From Flavobacteriales bacterium UBA4110 (GTDB taxonomy: Bacteria; Bacteroidota; Bacteroidia; Flavobacteriales; Weeksellaceae), in assembly GCA_002383165.1 (NCBI GenBank), contig DFXK01000004.1, forward strand, positions 13,741 to 77,740: 64,000 nt of DNA, given 5' to 3'. Below the pieces are notes generated by a model. That model searched no databases and was not told the DNA's origin. It saw only the letters and a program-made list of their open reading frames with translations. How positions within the stretch are numbered: position 1 is the stretch's first letter; each line of letters begins with the position of its first letter. Below are positions 35,183-43,955 of the stretch, in pieces. The position numbers were made by a program, and so were the translations under genes.

Positions 35183-35761
35183 ATGAAATTAGAAGTTTCT
35201 TCAGAGAAACATTTGGTTTATGTAGAAGAAATCAGAAACGAAATGGAGGATTCCGCGAAAAAACGCGGAACAGGTATCGCAAAACGTTCTTCAGAATATC
35301 TGGGCAAAAAAATCTCGGAAGGTAATTCCATTATAGCAATTGACGAAAATGGAACTTGGGCTGGCTTCTGCTATATAGAAACCTGGACAAACGGCGAATA
35401 TGTCGCTAATTCTGGACTCATCGTTTCGCCTCAATTCAGAAATGTCGGCTTGGCAACTAAAATCAAAGAGCGAATCTTCGAATTGTCCCGAGAAAAATAT
35501 CCGAATGCCAAGATTTTCGGATTGACAACTGGATTAGCGGTGATGAAAATCAATAGTAATCTCGGTTATAAACCGGTAATCTATTCTGAACTGACTCAGG
35601 ACGAGCAATTCTGGAACGGTTGTAAAAACTGCGTGAATTATGATATTCTGATGATGAAAGAACGTAAAAACTGTCTTTGTACAGCAATGCTTTTCGTTCC
35701 CGAAAATCTGAATAAAGAGAAAAAGAAAAATTTTGAATCAATGGATAACAACGATGAGTAA
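35183..35761 (+). CDS. GNAT acetyltransferase, candidate first enzyme of arginine synthesis
   Basis: A 192-residue GNAT-fold protein with the acyl-CoA-binding region ANSGLIVSPQFRNVGLATKIKERIF (pyrophosphate loop RNVGLA) and the later strand KIFGLTTGLAVMKINSNLGYKP. Bacteroidota lack classical ArgA and ArgJ, and a GNAT gene is commonly first in their arginine operons, where it is proposed to acylate glutamate. The C-terminal part has several cysteines (NGCKNCVNYD, KNCLC) that might bind metal. Its last codons overlap argG by 8 bases, so it belongs to this operon. The acyl donor (acetyl- or succinyl-CoA) is not decided by this sequence. Confidence 0.8.
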   Translation: MKLEVSSEKHLVYVEEIRNEMEDSAKKRGTGIAKRSSEYLGKKISEGNSIIAIDENGTWAGFCYIETWTNGEYVANSGLIVSPQFRNVGLATKIKERIFELSREKYPNAKIFGLTTGLAVMKINSNLGYKPVIYSELTQDEQFWNGCKNCVNYDILMMKERKNCLCTAMLFVPENLNKEKKKNFESMDNNDE

Positions 35762-36947
35762 GAAAGTAGTTTTGGCATTTAGCGGAGGTTTGGATACTTC
35801 TTATTGCGCCAAATATCTGAGTGCAACTTTGGGTTACGAAGTTCACGCAGTCACGATTAATACAGGCGGTTTTGATAAGGAAGATGAAGTTTCGCTTAAA
35901 GAAAAAGCGGTAAAGCTAGGCGTGGCTTCTTACAGGTTTGTTGATGCTTCGGAGAAATATTATAATGATTGTGTGAAGTATTTGATTTTTGGTAACGTTC
36001 TGAAAAACAATACTTATCCGTTGTCTGTAAGTGCGGAAAGAACGATTCAGGCGCAGACGATTGCGGAAGTTGCTTTGGAAATTGGAGCAGATGCAATCGC
36101 GCACGGAAGCACAGGTGCAGGAAATGACCAAGTTCGTTTTGATTTAATTTTCCAAGTAATGTGTCCGAAAATCGAAATCATCACACCAATTCGTGATTTG
36201 AGTTTGTCGCGTGAAGATGAAATTCAATTCCTGAAAAATCACAATTACGAAATGGATTTTGACAAAGCCAAATATTCTATTAATAAAGGTCTTTGGGGAA
36301 CTTCCGTTGGTGGAAAAGAAACTTTGACTTCGCAAAATTACCTTCCTGAAGAAGCATTTCCGTCACAAATAGAGAAAACAGAACCTTCTCAATTGGAAAT
36401 CGAATTTAAAAACGGAGAATTGTTTTCTGTGAATGGCGATACATTTTCACATCCGGTTTTGGCGATTCAGAAGATTGAAGAACTGGCTTCACCTTACGGG
36501 ATCGGCCGTGATATCCACGTTGGAGACACGATTGTCGGTATCAAAGGTCGTGTAGGTTTCGAAGCTGCTGCTGCATCAATCATCATCAAAGCGCATCATT
36601 TGCTGGAGAAACATACCTTGTCAAAATATCAGCAGACAATAAAATCACAATTGTCAGATTGGTATGGAAACTGGCTTCACGAAGCATTTTTCCTTGACCC
36701 AGTGATGAGAAATATCGAATCTTTTTTGCAGGATTCTCAGAAAACTGTGAATGGCAAAGTTTTCATCACACTTCATCCGTATCGTTTCATTTTGAACGGA
36801 ATTGAGTCTGACAACGATTTGATGTCTTCAAAATTTGGAAGTTATGGTGAAGAAAATCTCGCGTGGAGCGGGGAAGATGTGAAAGGTTTTACCAAAATCC
36901 TCAGCAACTCGCTCAACATCTATCATCAGGTCAATAAACTGAATTAA
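35754..36947 (+). CDS. argG: Argininosuccinate synthase
   Basis: ArgG joins citrulline and aspartate with ATP to form argininosuccinate. The 397-residue protein has the N-type ATP pyrophosphatase loop LAFSGGLDTSYCAKYL at the N-terminus, GSTGAGNDQVRFDLIF, and the conserved SINKGLWGTSVGGKETL region. ATG 35754 is the natural start (MSKKVVLAFSGG); the frame is open a little further upstream, inside the GNAT gene. Start overlaps the GNAT stop, suggesting translational coupling. Confidence 0.95.
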   Translation: MSKKVVLAFSGGLDTSYCAKYLSATLGYEVHAVTINTGGFDKEDEVSLKEKAVKLGVASYRFVDASEKYYNDCVKYLIFGNVLKNNTYPLSVSAERTIQAQTIAEVALEIGADAIAHGSTGAGNDQVRFDLIFQVMCPKIEIITPIRDLSLSREDEIQFLKNHNYEMDFDKAKYSINKGLWGTSVGGKETLTSQNYLPEEAFPSQIEKTEPSQLEIEFKNGELFSVNGDTFSHPVLAIQKIEELASPYGIGRDIHVGDTIVGIKGRVGFEAAAASIIIKAHHLLEKHTLSKYQQTIKSQLSDWYGNWLHEAFFLDPVMRNIESFLQDSQKTVNGKVFITLHPYRFILNGIESDNDLMSSKFGSYGEENLAWSGEDVKGFTKILSNSLNIYHQVNKLN

Positions 36948-37168
36948 ATCAGAGAACTCGAAGAGTTCAATATGATTAGCCGTAGGTAAAATCGAGGAAT
37001 GAGATTCGGCAAAGCCAAACCTACGGAAAGAAAGGAATTATACATAACAGAATCCGAAGGATTCAATGTTTAAACAAACTTTTGCTGAGCGTAAGCGTCT
37101 TTGCGAACTTAAAATATTTTCAATAAGAATAAAAAACTTTGCGCTCTCTGCGTTCAAAATATTAAAAA
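36948..37168. repeat. Composite of small palindromes in the argG-argC gap
   Basis: Two near-identical hairpins with a GAA loop, GAACTCGAAGAGTTC and GAATCCGAAGGATTC, bracket an element whose ends CCGTAGGT and ACCTACGG are perfect inverted repeats. Near the argC start the segment CTTTGCGCTCTCTGCG appears, the first of a motif set repeated before argD, argF' and argB. No coding sequence is visible. Confidence 0.65.
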
Positions 37169-38134
37169 ATGAAAAAATCAGTCGGAATCATCGGTGCCAA
37201 TGGTTACACAGGAAGCGAACTTGTTCGATTGCTGGCTTTTCATCCAAACGTCGAAATCAAGTTGTTGTACAGCAGATCCAAGGCTGGCGTTAAGATTTCA
37301 GATTTATATCCGGATTTGGAGGCGGTTTGTGATTTGGTTTTGACGAATGAAATTTCACAAGTTGACATTCTTTTCCTTTGCCTTCCTCACAAAGAAAGTC
37401 GGAATTGGCTGAATGAAAATCCAATTTCCGACGAAACTTTGATTATCGATTTAGGAAACGATTTTCGTCTAGAAGGAAATTTTGGAAATAGAAATTTCAT
37501 CTACGGTTTGCCGGAAATTTATTTCAATGAAATTAAGGAGTCGAAAAGTATTGCCAATCCTGGATGTTTTGCGACTGCGATTCAGTTGGCGTTATTGCCT
37601 TTAGCCAAAGAAAATTTGTTAAAAGATGTTTACACAACGGGAATCACAGGTTCAACTGGAGCGGGACAATCGCTGCAACCAACCACACATTTCACTTGGC
37701 GAAATGATAATATTTCCGCTTACAAAACCTTGAATCATCAGCACGTTGATGAGATTTTAAAACAAGTCAACGTGCTGAATAATCAAGAAGTAGAACTTAA
37801 TTTTGTTCCGTGGAGAGGAGATTTTGCGAGAGGGATTTTCACAAGCTCTATTATAGGATGTGATTTGGAATCAGAAACGATTTACTCTTTATATAAGGAC
37901 TTTTACAAAGATTCGCCTTTTGTGAAAGTTTCAGAAAAACCGATTGATATGAAACAGGTTGTTAATACCAATTTCTGTGTTATTCAAATCGAAAAACAAG
38001 GAAATAAAATAGCCATTCATTCCACGATTGACAACTTGTTGAAAGGTGCATCGGGACAGGCAGTTCAAAATATGAATATCGCCAATGGCTGGGAACAAAA
38101 TTTAGGTTTGAATTTAAAACCTGTAGCATTCTAA
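37169..38134 (+). CDS. argC: N-acyl-gamma-glutamyl-phosphate reductase
   Basis: ArgC reduces the acyl-glutamyl phosphate made by ArgB to the semialdehyde with NADPH. The 321-residue protein has the Rossmann start VGIIGANGYTGSELVRLL, the catalytic Cys133 in SIANPGCFATAIQL, and the C-terminal HQHVDEI and GASGQAVQNMN motifs. This is the short type of ArgC common in Bacteroidota. Substrate is likely N-succinyl- or N-acetyl-glutamyl phosphate, depending on the operon's acyl group. Confidence 0.94.
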   Translation: MKKSVGIIGANGYTGSELVRLLAFHPNVEIKLLYSRSKAGVKISDLYPDLEAVCDLVLTNEISQVDILFLCLPHKESRNWLNENPISDETLIIDLGNDFRLEGNFGNRNFIYGLPEIYFNEIKESKSIANPGCFATAIQLALLPLAKENLLKDVYTTGITGSTGAGQSLQPTTHFTWRNDNISAYKTLNHQHVDEILKQVNVLNNQEVELNFVPWRGDFARGIFTSSIIGCDLESETIYSLYKDFYKDSPFVKVSEKPIDMKQVVNTNFCVIQIEKQGNKIAIHSTIDNLLKGASGQAVQNMNIANGWEQNLGLNLKPVAF

Positions 38135-38207
38135 ACTTCGCGACTTAAAAGCAGTTTGAAAATTAAAAAAATCTTTGCGCTCTTTGCGTTAAAAATAAAA
38201 AAGTAAA

Positions 38208-39371
38208 ATGAATTTATTCAACGTCTATCCACTCTTCAACATCAATCCTATAAAAGCTCAAGGTTCTTTTCTTTGGGATGAAAATGGGCAACAATACCTC
38301 GATTTTTATGGTGGTCACGCTGTGATTTCCATTGGTCTCAATCATCCGCATTATGTAGAGAAATTGAAGAATCAATTGGAGAAAATCAGTTTTTATTCTA
38401 ATTCTGTGGAGAATAAAATTCAGGAAGAATTAGCTGAAAAGTTAGGGAAATTATCAGGATATGAAGATTATTCGTTGTTCTTATGCAATTCCGGAGCCGA
38501 AGCGAATGAAAATGCTTTGAAACTAGCTTCATTTTATAATAATAAAAAGAAAGTCATTTATTTTTCTGAGTCTTTTCACGGAAGAACTTCGGCGGCAGTT
38601 GCAGTAACTGATAATCCTAAAATTGTAGCACCAGTCAACGAATCTGAAAATTTTATCAAGTGTGAATTCAATAATTCAGAAGAACTGAAAAAGATTTTTG
38701 CTGAAAATCAGAATGAGATTTCCGCTGTGATTGTAGAAGGAATTCAAGGTGTTGGCGGAATCAATTTGTTAGAAAAAGATTTCATTTTGACAATTGAAAA
38801 ATTGTGCAAAGAAAACGAAGCAGTTTTGATTTTGGACGAAGTTCAGTCTGGTTACGGACGTTCTGGGAAATTTTTTGCGCATCAGGAATTCGATATCAAA
38901 CCAGATTTAATCACCGTTGCGAAAGGAATGGGAAATGGTTTTCCGATTGGCGGTGTTTTAATTAGTCCAAAATTCAAAGCGAGTCACGGATTGCTGGGGA
39001 CTACTTTTGGCGGAAATCATTTGGCTTGTGTAGCTGGACTAGCAGTTTTAGAAGTCATCAAAAAAGAAAATTTAATTCAGAATTCAGAAAAAATTGGTGC
39101 TTACATCGAAGAAAAAATCAAACATTTTCCTCATATCAAAAACATCAAAAGGCGCGGTTTGATGATTGGGATTGAACTCGACCAAGCGTGTGCGGATGTC
39201 AGGAAAGAATTGTTGTTTGAGCATTTTATTTTCACCGGAAATGCCAATGATAAAAATGTTCTGCGGATTTTGCCGGCGCTCAATATTTCGGAAAAAGAAT
39301 CCGATTTGTTCATCAACGCTTTAGAAAAAACTTTGAAAGCAATTGATGCAGAAATAGTAGAATTAAAATAA
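38208..39371 (+). CDS. argD: N-acylornithine aminotransferase
   Basis: ArgD transaminates the acyl-glutamate semialdehyde to acylornithine. The 387-residue class III aminotransferase has the PLP-binding SGAEANENALKLA and FHGRTSAAVAVT regions, the DEVQSGYGRSGKFFAHQ segment, and the PLP lysine Lys239 in ITVAKGMGNGFPIGG. It lies 73 bases after argC with a CTTTGCG repeat in the gap. Confidence 0.92.
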   Translation: MNLFNVYPLFNINPIKAQGSFLWDENGQQYLDFYGGHAVISIGLNHPHYVEKLKNQLEKISFYSNSVENKIQEELAEKLGKLSGYEDYSLFLCNSGAEANENALKLASFYNNKKKVIYFSESFHGRTSAAVAVTDNPKIVAPVNESENFIKCEFNNSEELKKIFAENQNEISAVIVEGIQGVGGINLLEKDFILTIEKLCKENEAVLILDEVQSGYGRSGKFFAHQEFDIKPDLITVAKGMGNGFPIGGVLISPKFKASHGLLGTTFGGNHLACVAGLAVLEVIKKENLIQNSEKIGAYIEEKIKHFPHIKNIKRRGLMIGIELDQACADVRKELLFEHFIFTGNANDKNVLRILPALNISEKESDLFINALEKTLKAIDAEIVELK

Positions 39372-39408
39372 CACAAAGGCTCAAAAAGTCAATAATTATA
39401 ATGTTGTA

Positions 39409-39443
39409 AAGTCGCAAAAACTGTAAGTTGAAATTTGCGACTT
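39409..39443. repeat. Inverted repeat in the argD-argF' gap
   Basis: AAGTCGCAAA (39409-39418) and TTTGCGACTT (39434-39443) are perfect 10-base inverted repeats around a 15-base loop. It carries no T-tract, so it is not a standard terminator; it may be processing- or stability-related. Confidence 0.6.
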
Positions 39444-39497
39444 ATAAAAGTTGAATTACACAAAATAATTAGCGCCTTTGCGATAAAATTAGATAAA

Positions 39498-40454
39498 ATG
39501 AAAAATTTCACTTCGGTTTACGATATAAATAATTTGCAAAATACCATTGCAAAAGCTTTAAAAATAAAAGAAAATCCATTAGAAAATCCAACTAAAGGGA
39601 AAGGAAAAACAATTGGTTTAGTTTTCCTTAATTCCAGTCTTAGAACAAGATTAAGTTCACAAATCGCGGCTCAGAATTTAGGATTGAATGTCTTAATTCT
39701 CAACGCCGCTCAAGAAGCTTGGAATCTCGAATTTGCTGATGGAACTGTAATGAACGGCGACACAGTCGAACATATCAAAGATGCGATAGAAGTTCTGAAT
39801 CAATATTGTGATATCATTGCCGTAAGATGTTTCGCAGGAATGAAAAGCAAAGAAGAAGACGTGAATGAGAGCATTCTCAGTCAGTTCCTGAAACACGCTA
39901 AAGTTCCTGTGGTTTCGCTGGAATCTGCAACTCGACATCCGTTGCAAAGTTTGGCGGATTGCATCACGATTACAGCAAATTGGAAAGAAAACAGAAAACC
40001 AAAAGTCGTTTTGACTTGGGCGCCTCATATCAAACCGATTGCTCAGGCTGTCGGAAATTCTTTTACCGAATGGATGCAACAGATGGATGTTGATTTCGTA
40101 ATCACAAATCCTGAAGGTTATGATTTGGATAAAAATTTCACAAAAGATACGCCTGTGATTCACAAGCAGGATGAAGCTTTGAAAGATGCAGATTTCGTTT
40201 ATGTGAAAAATTGGTCTTCGTTTGATGATTATGCAAAAGTGCTGGAATTTGAAGACAATTGGATGTTGACGAATGAAAAATTAGAATTAACCAATCAAGC
40301 GAAAGTAATGCATTGTCTGCCGGTTCGTAGAAATCTGGAACTGAGCGATGAAGTAATGGATGGAGAAAATTCAATCATCTATCAGCAGGCAAAAAACAGA
40401 ATTTTTTCTGCTCAGGTAGTTTTCAATGAAATTTTGGATGAATTGAATTTGTGA
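39498..40454 (+). CDS. argF': N-succinylornithine carbamoyltransferase (ArgF')
   Basis: This enzyme carbamoylates an N-acylated ornithine, the step that in most bacteria uses free ornithine. The 318-residue protein has the carbamoyl-phosphate loop in the acylornithine form, NSSLRTR (residues 45-51), plus ATRHPLQSLAD and HCLPVRRN. Position 90 (GDTVEH) is the known specificity site: Glu in the N-acetylornithine enzyme of Xanthomonas and Pro in the N-succinylornithine enzyme of Bacteroides fragilis. Here it is Val, a change that I recall converts the acetyl enzyme to succinyl use. ATG 39498 begins the fold; an upstream in-frame codon at 39435 lies in the repeat. Confidence 0.88.
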   Translation: MKNFTSVYDINNLQNTIAKALKIKENPLENPTKGKGKTIGLVFLNSSLRTRLSSQIAAQNLGLNVLILNAAQEAWNLEFADGTVMNGDTVEHIKDAIEVLNQYCDIIAVRCFAGMKSKEEDVNESILSQFLKHAKVPVVSLESATRHPLQSLADCITITANWKENRKPKVVLTWAPHIKPIAQAVGNSFTEWMQQMDVDFVITNPEGYDLDKNFTKDTPVIHKQDEALKDADFVYVKNWSSFDDYAKVLEFEDNWMLTNEKLELTNQAKVMHCLPVRRNLELSDEVMDGENSIIYQQAKNRIFSAQVVFNEILDELNL

Positions 40455-40652
40455 TTTTAACGCAAAGAGCGCAATGATAATTTAATCTAAATGAAAATAT
40501 TTTCCGTTCGCCAAGGCACTTCGTTCAGCAAATGAAATCTAAGATTCGACGAAGTCAAAGTTCAGTCTTTGCTAAGTTTACGCCTTTGCGAATAGAAATT
40601 TGATAAAATATTCAAAAAAATCTTTGCGGACTTTGCGTTTAAGAAAATTAAA
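40455..40652. repeat. Repeat-rich gap before argB
   Basis: The 198 bases hold no gene. They contain pieces of dispersed flavobacterial repeats (TTCGCCAAGGCACTTCG, ACGCCTTTGCGAATAG) and, just before argB, AATCTTTGCGGACTTTGCG, the same motif found upstream of argC, argD and argF'. Confidence 0.5.
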
Positions 40653-41447
40653 ATGAAAGAAAAACTATACATCATAAAAATCGGCGGAACTTTAATCGAT
40701 GACAAAAAATCATTGAAAGCTTTTCTTATGCAATTTTCAGAAATCGAAGGGGCGAAAATCCTTATTCACGGCGGTGGGAAATTAGCAGAGACTCTTGCTG
40801 AAAAGTTGAAAATAAGACAGACGATGATTGACGGCCGAAGAATCACAAATAAAAAAACTTTGAAAGTTGTTACGATGGTTTATGCGGGAAGAATCAATAA
40901 AAATTTGGTGGCAAAACTTCAAAGTTTTGACTGTAATGCGATTGGATTTTCCGGAGCGGACGGAAACGTCATCAAAGCTGAAAAAAGACAACATCCGGAA
41001 ATTGATTTTGGATTTGTTGGCGACATCGATGAAAAAAGTATCAATCACGAATTGATTATAAATATGATAAATCTGGGTTTGGTTCCGGTGTTTTCTGCAA
41101 TCACTCACGATAAAAAAGGAAATCTCTTCAACACCAACGCAGACACGATTGCCGGAACTATCGCTCAGGCTTTATCAAAACATTTCGATACAGAATTGCT
41201 ATTCTGTTTCGATAAAAATGGTGTTTTGGAAAATATTGAGGACGAAAATTCAAATTTGAAAACAATTAACAAACAAGAATTTTCTGAATTAAAATCCGAA
41301 GGAAAACTCCACAAAGGGATTTTACCAAAACTCGAAAATGCTTTCCGAGCCAAGGAAAATGGCGTTCAGAAAGTGGCTTTAATCAAAGAAGAAAAATTAT
41401 CAGACCAAATAAAACTAGGAAATGAAGGAACTGAAATCTGTCTTTAG
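40653..41447 (+). CDS. argB: N-acylglutamate kinase
   Basis: ArgB phosphorylates N-acylglutamate. The 264-residue amino-acid-kinase-fold protein has the N-terminal IIKIGGTLI, the glycine loop ILIHGGGKLAETLAEKL, the acyl-glutamate binding segment DGRRITNKKTLKVV, and NTNADTIAGTIAQAL for nucleotide binding. Length is the non-feedback, short ArgB size. It overlaps argE by 26 bases. Confidence 0.93.
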   Translation: MKEKLYIIKIGGTLIDDKKSLKAFLMQFSEIEGAKILIHGGGKLAETLAEKLKIRQTMIDGRRITNKKTLKVVTMVYAGRINKNLVAKLQSFDCNAIGFSGADGNVIKAEKRQHPEIDFGFVGDIDEKSINHELIINMINLGLVPVFSAITHDKKGNLFNTNADTIAGTIAQALSKHFDTELLFCFDKNGVLENIEDENSNLKTINKQEFSELKSEGKLHKGILPKLENAFRAKENGVQKVALIKEEKLSDQIKLGNEGTEICL

Positions 41448-42504
41448 CAGAGAAGAATTAACGGAAAACGCAGTCAAATTACTGAAAAAACTCATTGCAA
41501 CACCGTCTATGAGCCGAGACGAATATAACGTTTCGCTCATCATAGAAGGATTTTTCAATGAGCATCAGATTGCGGTTAACCGATTCAAAAATAACATTTG
41601 GGCAACCAACAAATATTTTGATGCAGGCAAACCTTCAATTCTTCTAAACACCCATCACGACACAGTAAAACCGAACAAAGCTTATACTTTGGACCCTTTT
41701 ATTCCTGTGGAAAAAGAGGGGAAATTATTTGGTTTGGGAAGCAACGATGCAGGTGCGTCTTTGGTGGCAATGGCGCAGACGTTTCTTTATTTTTATGAAG
41801 CCGAAGATTTGACTCATAATTTAGTAATTGCTTTAACGGCTGAAGAAGAAATCTCAGGTTTGGATGGGATTGAAGCCTTATTTCCTCAACTTCCGAATGT
41901 AGAATTAGCAATAGTAGGCGAACCAACCAAAATGAATCTCGCCATTGCTGAAAAAGGTTTATTGGTGATTGATGGAGAAATGACGGGAACGCCTTCTCAC
42001 GCTGCGCATCCGAACAATGACAATGCGATTGTGAAATGTATGAGGGATTTACAGAATATTTTGGATTTCAAATTTCCGAAAGTTTCAGATTATCTGGGCG
42101 AAGTGAAAGTGACTTTGTCGGTTATCAATGCGGGAACTCAACATAATGTGGTTCCGGAAAAATGCAATTTCACTTTGGACGTACGTGTGACAGACGAATA
42201 TACGAATCGTGAAGTTTTCGAAATTATCCAATCGCAGATGAAATCGAAACTCACACCGAGGTCATTCCGTCTCAATTCCTCAAAGATCGATGTCAATCAT
42301 CCGTTTGTTCAGGCTGGATTGGCTTTGGGAAGGACAACTTACGGTTCGCCGACATCTTCCGACCAAGCGATTATTCCGTGTACATCGGTCAAGTTAGGCG
42401 TTGGCGACAGTCTGCGTTCTCATACGGCGAACGAGTTTGTTTACATCGACGAAATCCGAGAAGGAATCGATATTTACATTAAAATATTAGAAAAAGTTCT
42501 TTAA
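41422..42504 (+). CDS. argE: M20 family N-acyl-citrulline/ornithine deacylase
   Basis: The 360-residue M20 metallopeptidase removes the acyl group late in the arginine route; with an ArgF'-type enzyme upstream its substrate is expected to be N-acylcitrulline. Metal ligands are visible as His-Asp in LLNTHHDTV, the aspartate in GLGSNDAGAS, and the Glu pair in LTAEEEISG, with the dimerisation domain after about residue 175 and the final ligand in the C-terminal RSHTANEFV. Its start lies inside argB, so translation is probably coupled. Confidence 0.88.
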   Translation: MKELKSVFSREELTENAVKLLKKLIATPSMSRDEYNVSLIIEGFFNEHQIAVNRFKNNIWATNKYFDAGKPSILLNTHHDTVKPNKAYTLDPFIPVEKEGKLFGLGSNDAGASLVAMAQTFLYFYEAEDLTHNLVIALTAEEEISGLDGIEALFPQLPNVELAIVGEPTKMNLAIAEKGLLVIDGEMTGTPSHAAHPNNDNAIVKCMRDLQNILDFKFPKVSDYLGEVKVTLSVINAGTQHNVVPEKCNFTLDVRVTDEYTNREVFEIIQSQMKSKLTPRSFRLNSSKIDVNHPFVQAGLALGRTTYGSPTSSDQAIIPCTSVKLGVGDSLRSHTANEFVYIDEIREGIDIYIKILEKVL

Positions 42505-42508
42505 CAGA

Positions 42509-42587
42509 AGCTAGAATTGAGATTTTAGAAATTAGAAAACCAATTGGAATCTAACTTCTAATCTCTAAAATCTAATTTCTAAAAATT
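42509..42587. repeat. Long inverted repeat between argE and argH
   Basis: The left arm (about 42509-42536, containing GAGATTTTAGAAATTAGAAA) and the right arm (about 42559-42586, TTCTAATCTCTAAAATCTAA) are near-perfect inverted copies around a 22-base loop. No T-tract follows, so argH expression is not blocked by a classical terminator. Confidence 0.65.
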
Positions 42588-42594
42588 ATTAAAA

Positions 42595-43899
42595 ATGAAA
42601 AAAATTTGGCAAAAAGATAATATAAAAACCAATGATTTGGTTAACCAGTTCACGGTTGGTAAAGACTTGGATTTTGACGACAGATTAGCAAAATACGATG
42701 TGTTGGGTTCTATTGCTCACGCAAAAATGTTGGCAGAGGTTGGTTTGATTCGTTTGGATGAAGAGCAGGATATTGTTGCGGTTTTGGAAGAAGTTCTTTC
42801 TGAAATCGAAAAAGGAAGTTTCGAAATCGATAAAACAGCAGAAGACATCCATTCTCAAATCGAAACGATTCTCATCGAGGAACTCGGAGAAACAGGAAAA
42901 AAAATCCACACAGCAAGGTCAAGAAACGACCAGGTTTTGACGGATATCAAACTTTATCTGTTAGATGAAATCAGAGAAGTTACAGAATTGACAGATTCAT
43001 TCTTTCAAATACTGAAAGACAAAGCGAATCAGCATAAAGATGTTTTGTTGCCGGGTTACACACATTTGCAGGTGGCGATGCCTTCGTCTTTTGGATTGTG
43101 GTTTGGTGCGTATGCAGAATCTTTGGTGGACGATTTGGAATTGCTGTTTGCAACGAAGAATATCATTAATAAAAATCCTTTAGGTTCGGCTGCCGGTTAC
43201 GGTTCATCTTTCCCGATTGACAGAGAAAGCACAACTTATAAATTAGATTTCAGAACACCGAATTATAATGTAGTTTACGCTCAGATGACACGTGGAAAAT
43301 CTGAAAAATTATTAGCTAATTCATTGTCGGTTTTGGCAGGAACTTTAAGTAAATTTTCTTACGATGTTTGTCTTTATTTGAGTCAGAATTTTGATTTTAT
43401 CAGTTTTCCAAAGGAATTCACGACGGGAAGCAGCATTATGCCGCACAAAAAAAATCCAGATATTTTCGAATTGGTAAGAGCGAGATGCAACAGAATTCAG
43501 GCATTGCCAAATGAGTTGATTCTGTTGACTAATAATTTGCCATCGGGTTATCACAGAGATTTGCAATTGACAAAAGAAATCCTTTTTCCTGCCATCGATT
43601 CTTTGAAAGAGTGTTTAGAAATCTTGATTTACACGCTTCCAAACATCGAAGTAAAAGATAATATTTTGGATGATGAGAAATATAAATACATCTTCAGTGT
43701 AGAAAAAATCAACGAAGAAGTTAAGAATGGAAAATCATTCCGTGATGCTTATATTCAAATCGGGCAAGAGATTGAAAACGACCTTTTCGAATACGATTAT
43801 AAAGAATTGAATCATTCTCATCAGGGAAGTTTAGGAAACCTTTGCCTTGATGAAATCGAATATCAATTCAATAAAGTGAGAGATAAACTGTTGGGATAA
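42595..43899 (+). CDS. argH: Argininosuccinate lyase
   Basis: ArgH splits argininosuccinate to arginine and fumarate, the last step of the pathway. The 434-residue fumarase-superfamily protein has TARSRNDQVLTDIKLYL, LPGYTHLQVAMPSSFG and the signature loop GSSIMPHKKNP with the catalytic serine (around residue 280). It closes the plus-strand arginine cluster; an AT-rich palindromic spacer separates it from the convergent AsnC-type regulator. Confidence 0.95.
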   Translation: MKKIWQKDNIKTNDLVNQFTVGKDLDFDDRLAKYDVLGSIAHAKMLAEVGLIRLDEEQDIVAVLEEVLSEIEKGSFEIDKTAEDIHSQIETILIEELGETGKKIHTARSRNDQVLTDIKLYLLDEIREVTELTDSFFQILKDKANQHKDVLLPGYTHLQVAMPSSFGLWFGAYAESLVDDLELLFATKNIINKNPLGSAAGYGSSFPIDRESTTYKLDFRTPNYNVVYAQMTRGKSEKLLANSLSVLAGTLSKFSYDVCLYLSQNFDFISFPKEFTTGSSIMPHKKNPDIFELVRARCNRIQALPNELILLTNNLPSGYHRDLQLTKEILFPAIDSLKECLEILIYTLPNIEVKDNILDDEKYKYIFSVEKINEEVKNGKSFRDAYIQIGQEIENDLFEYDYKELNHSHQGSLGNLCLDEIEYQFNKVRDKLLG

Positions 43900-43955
43900 T
43901 TGTTAATTTTTAATTATGAAAATTAATCATTGACAATTAACCATTAACCATTAAA

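Noticed and set aside
43900..43955. Regulatory operator for the AsnC-type regulator between argH and its gene
   Set aside because: The AATTAACCATTAACCATTAA sequence is at the 3' ends of two convergent genes and is a common AT-rich intergenic repeat, so it is not a likely operator.
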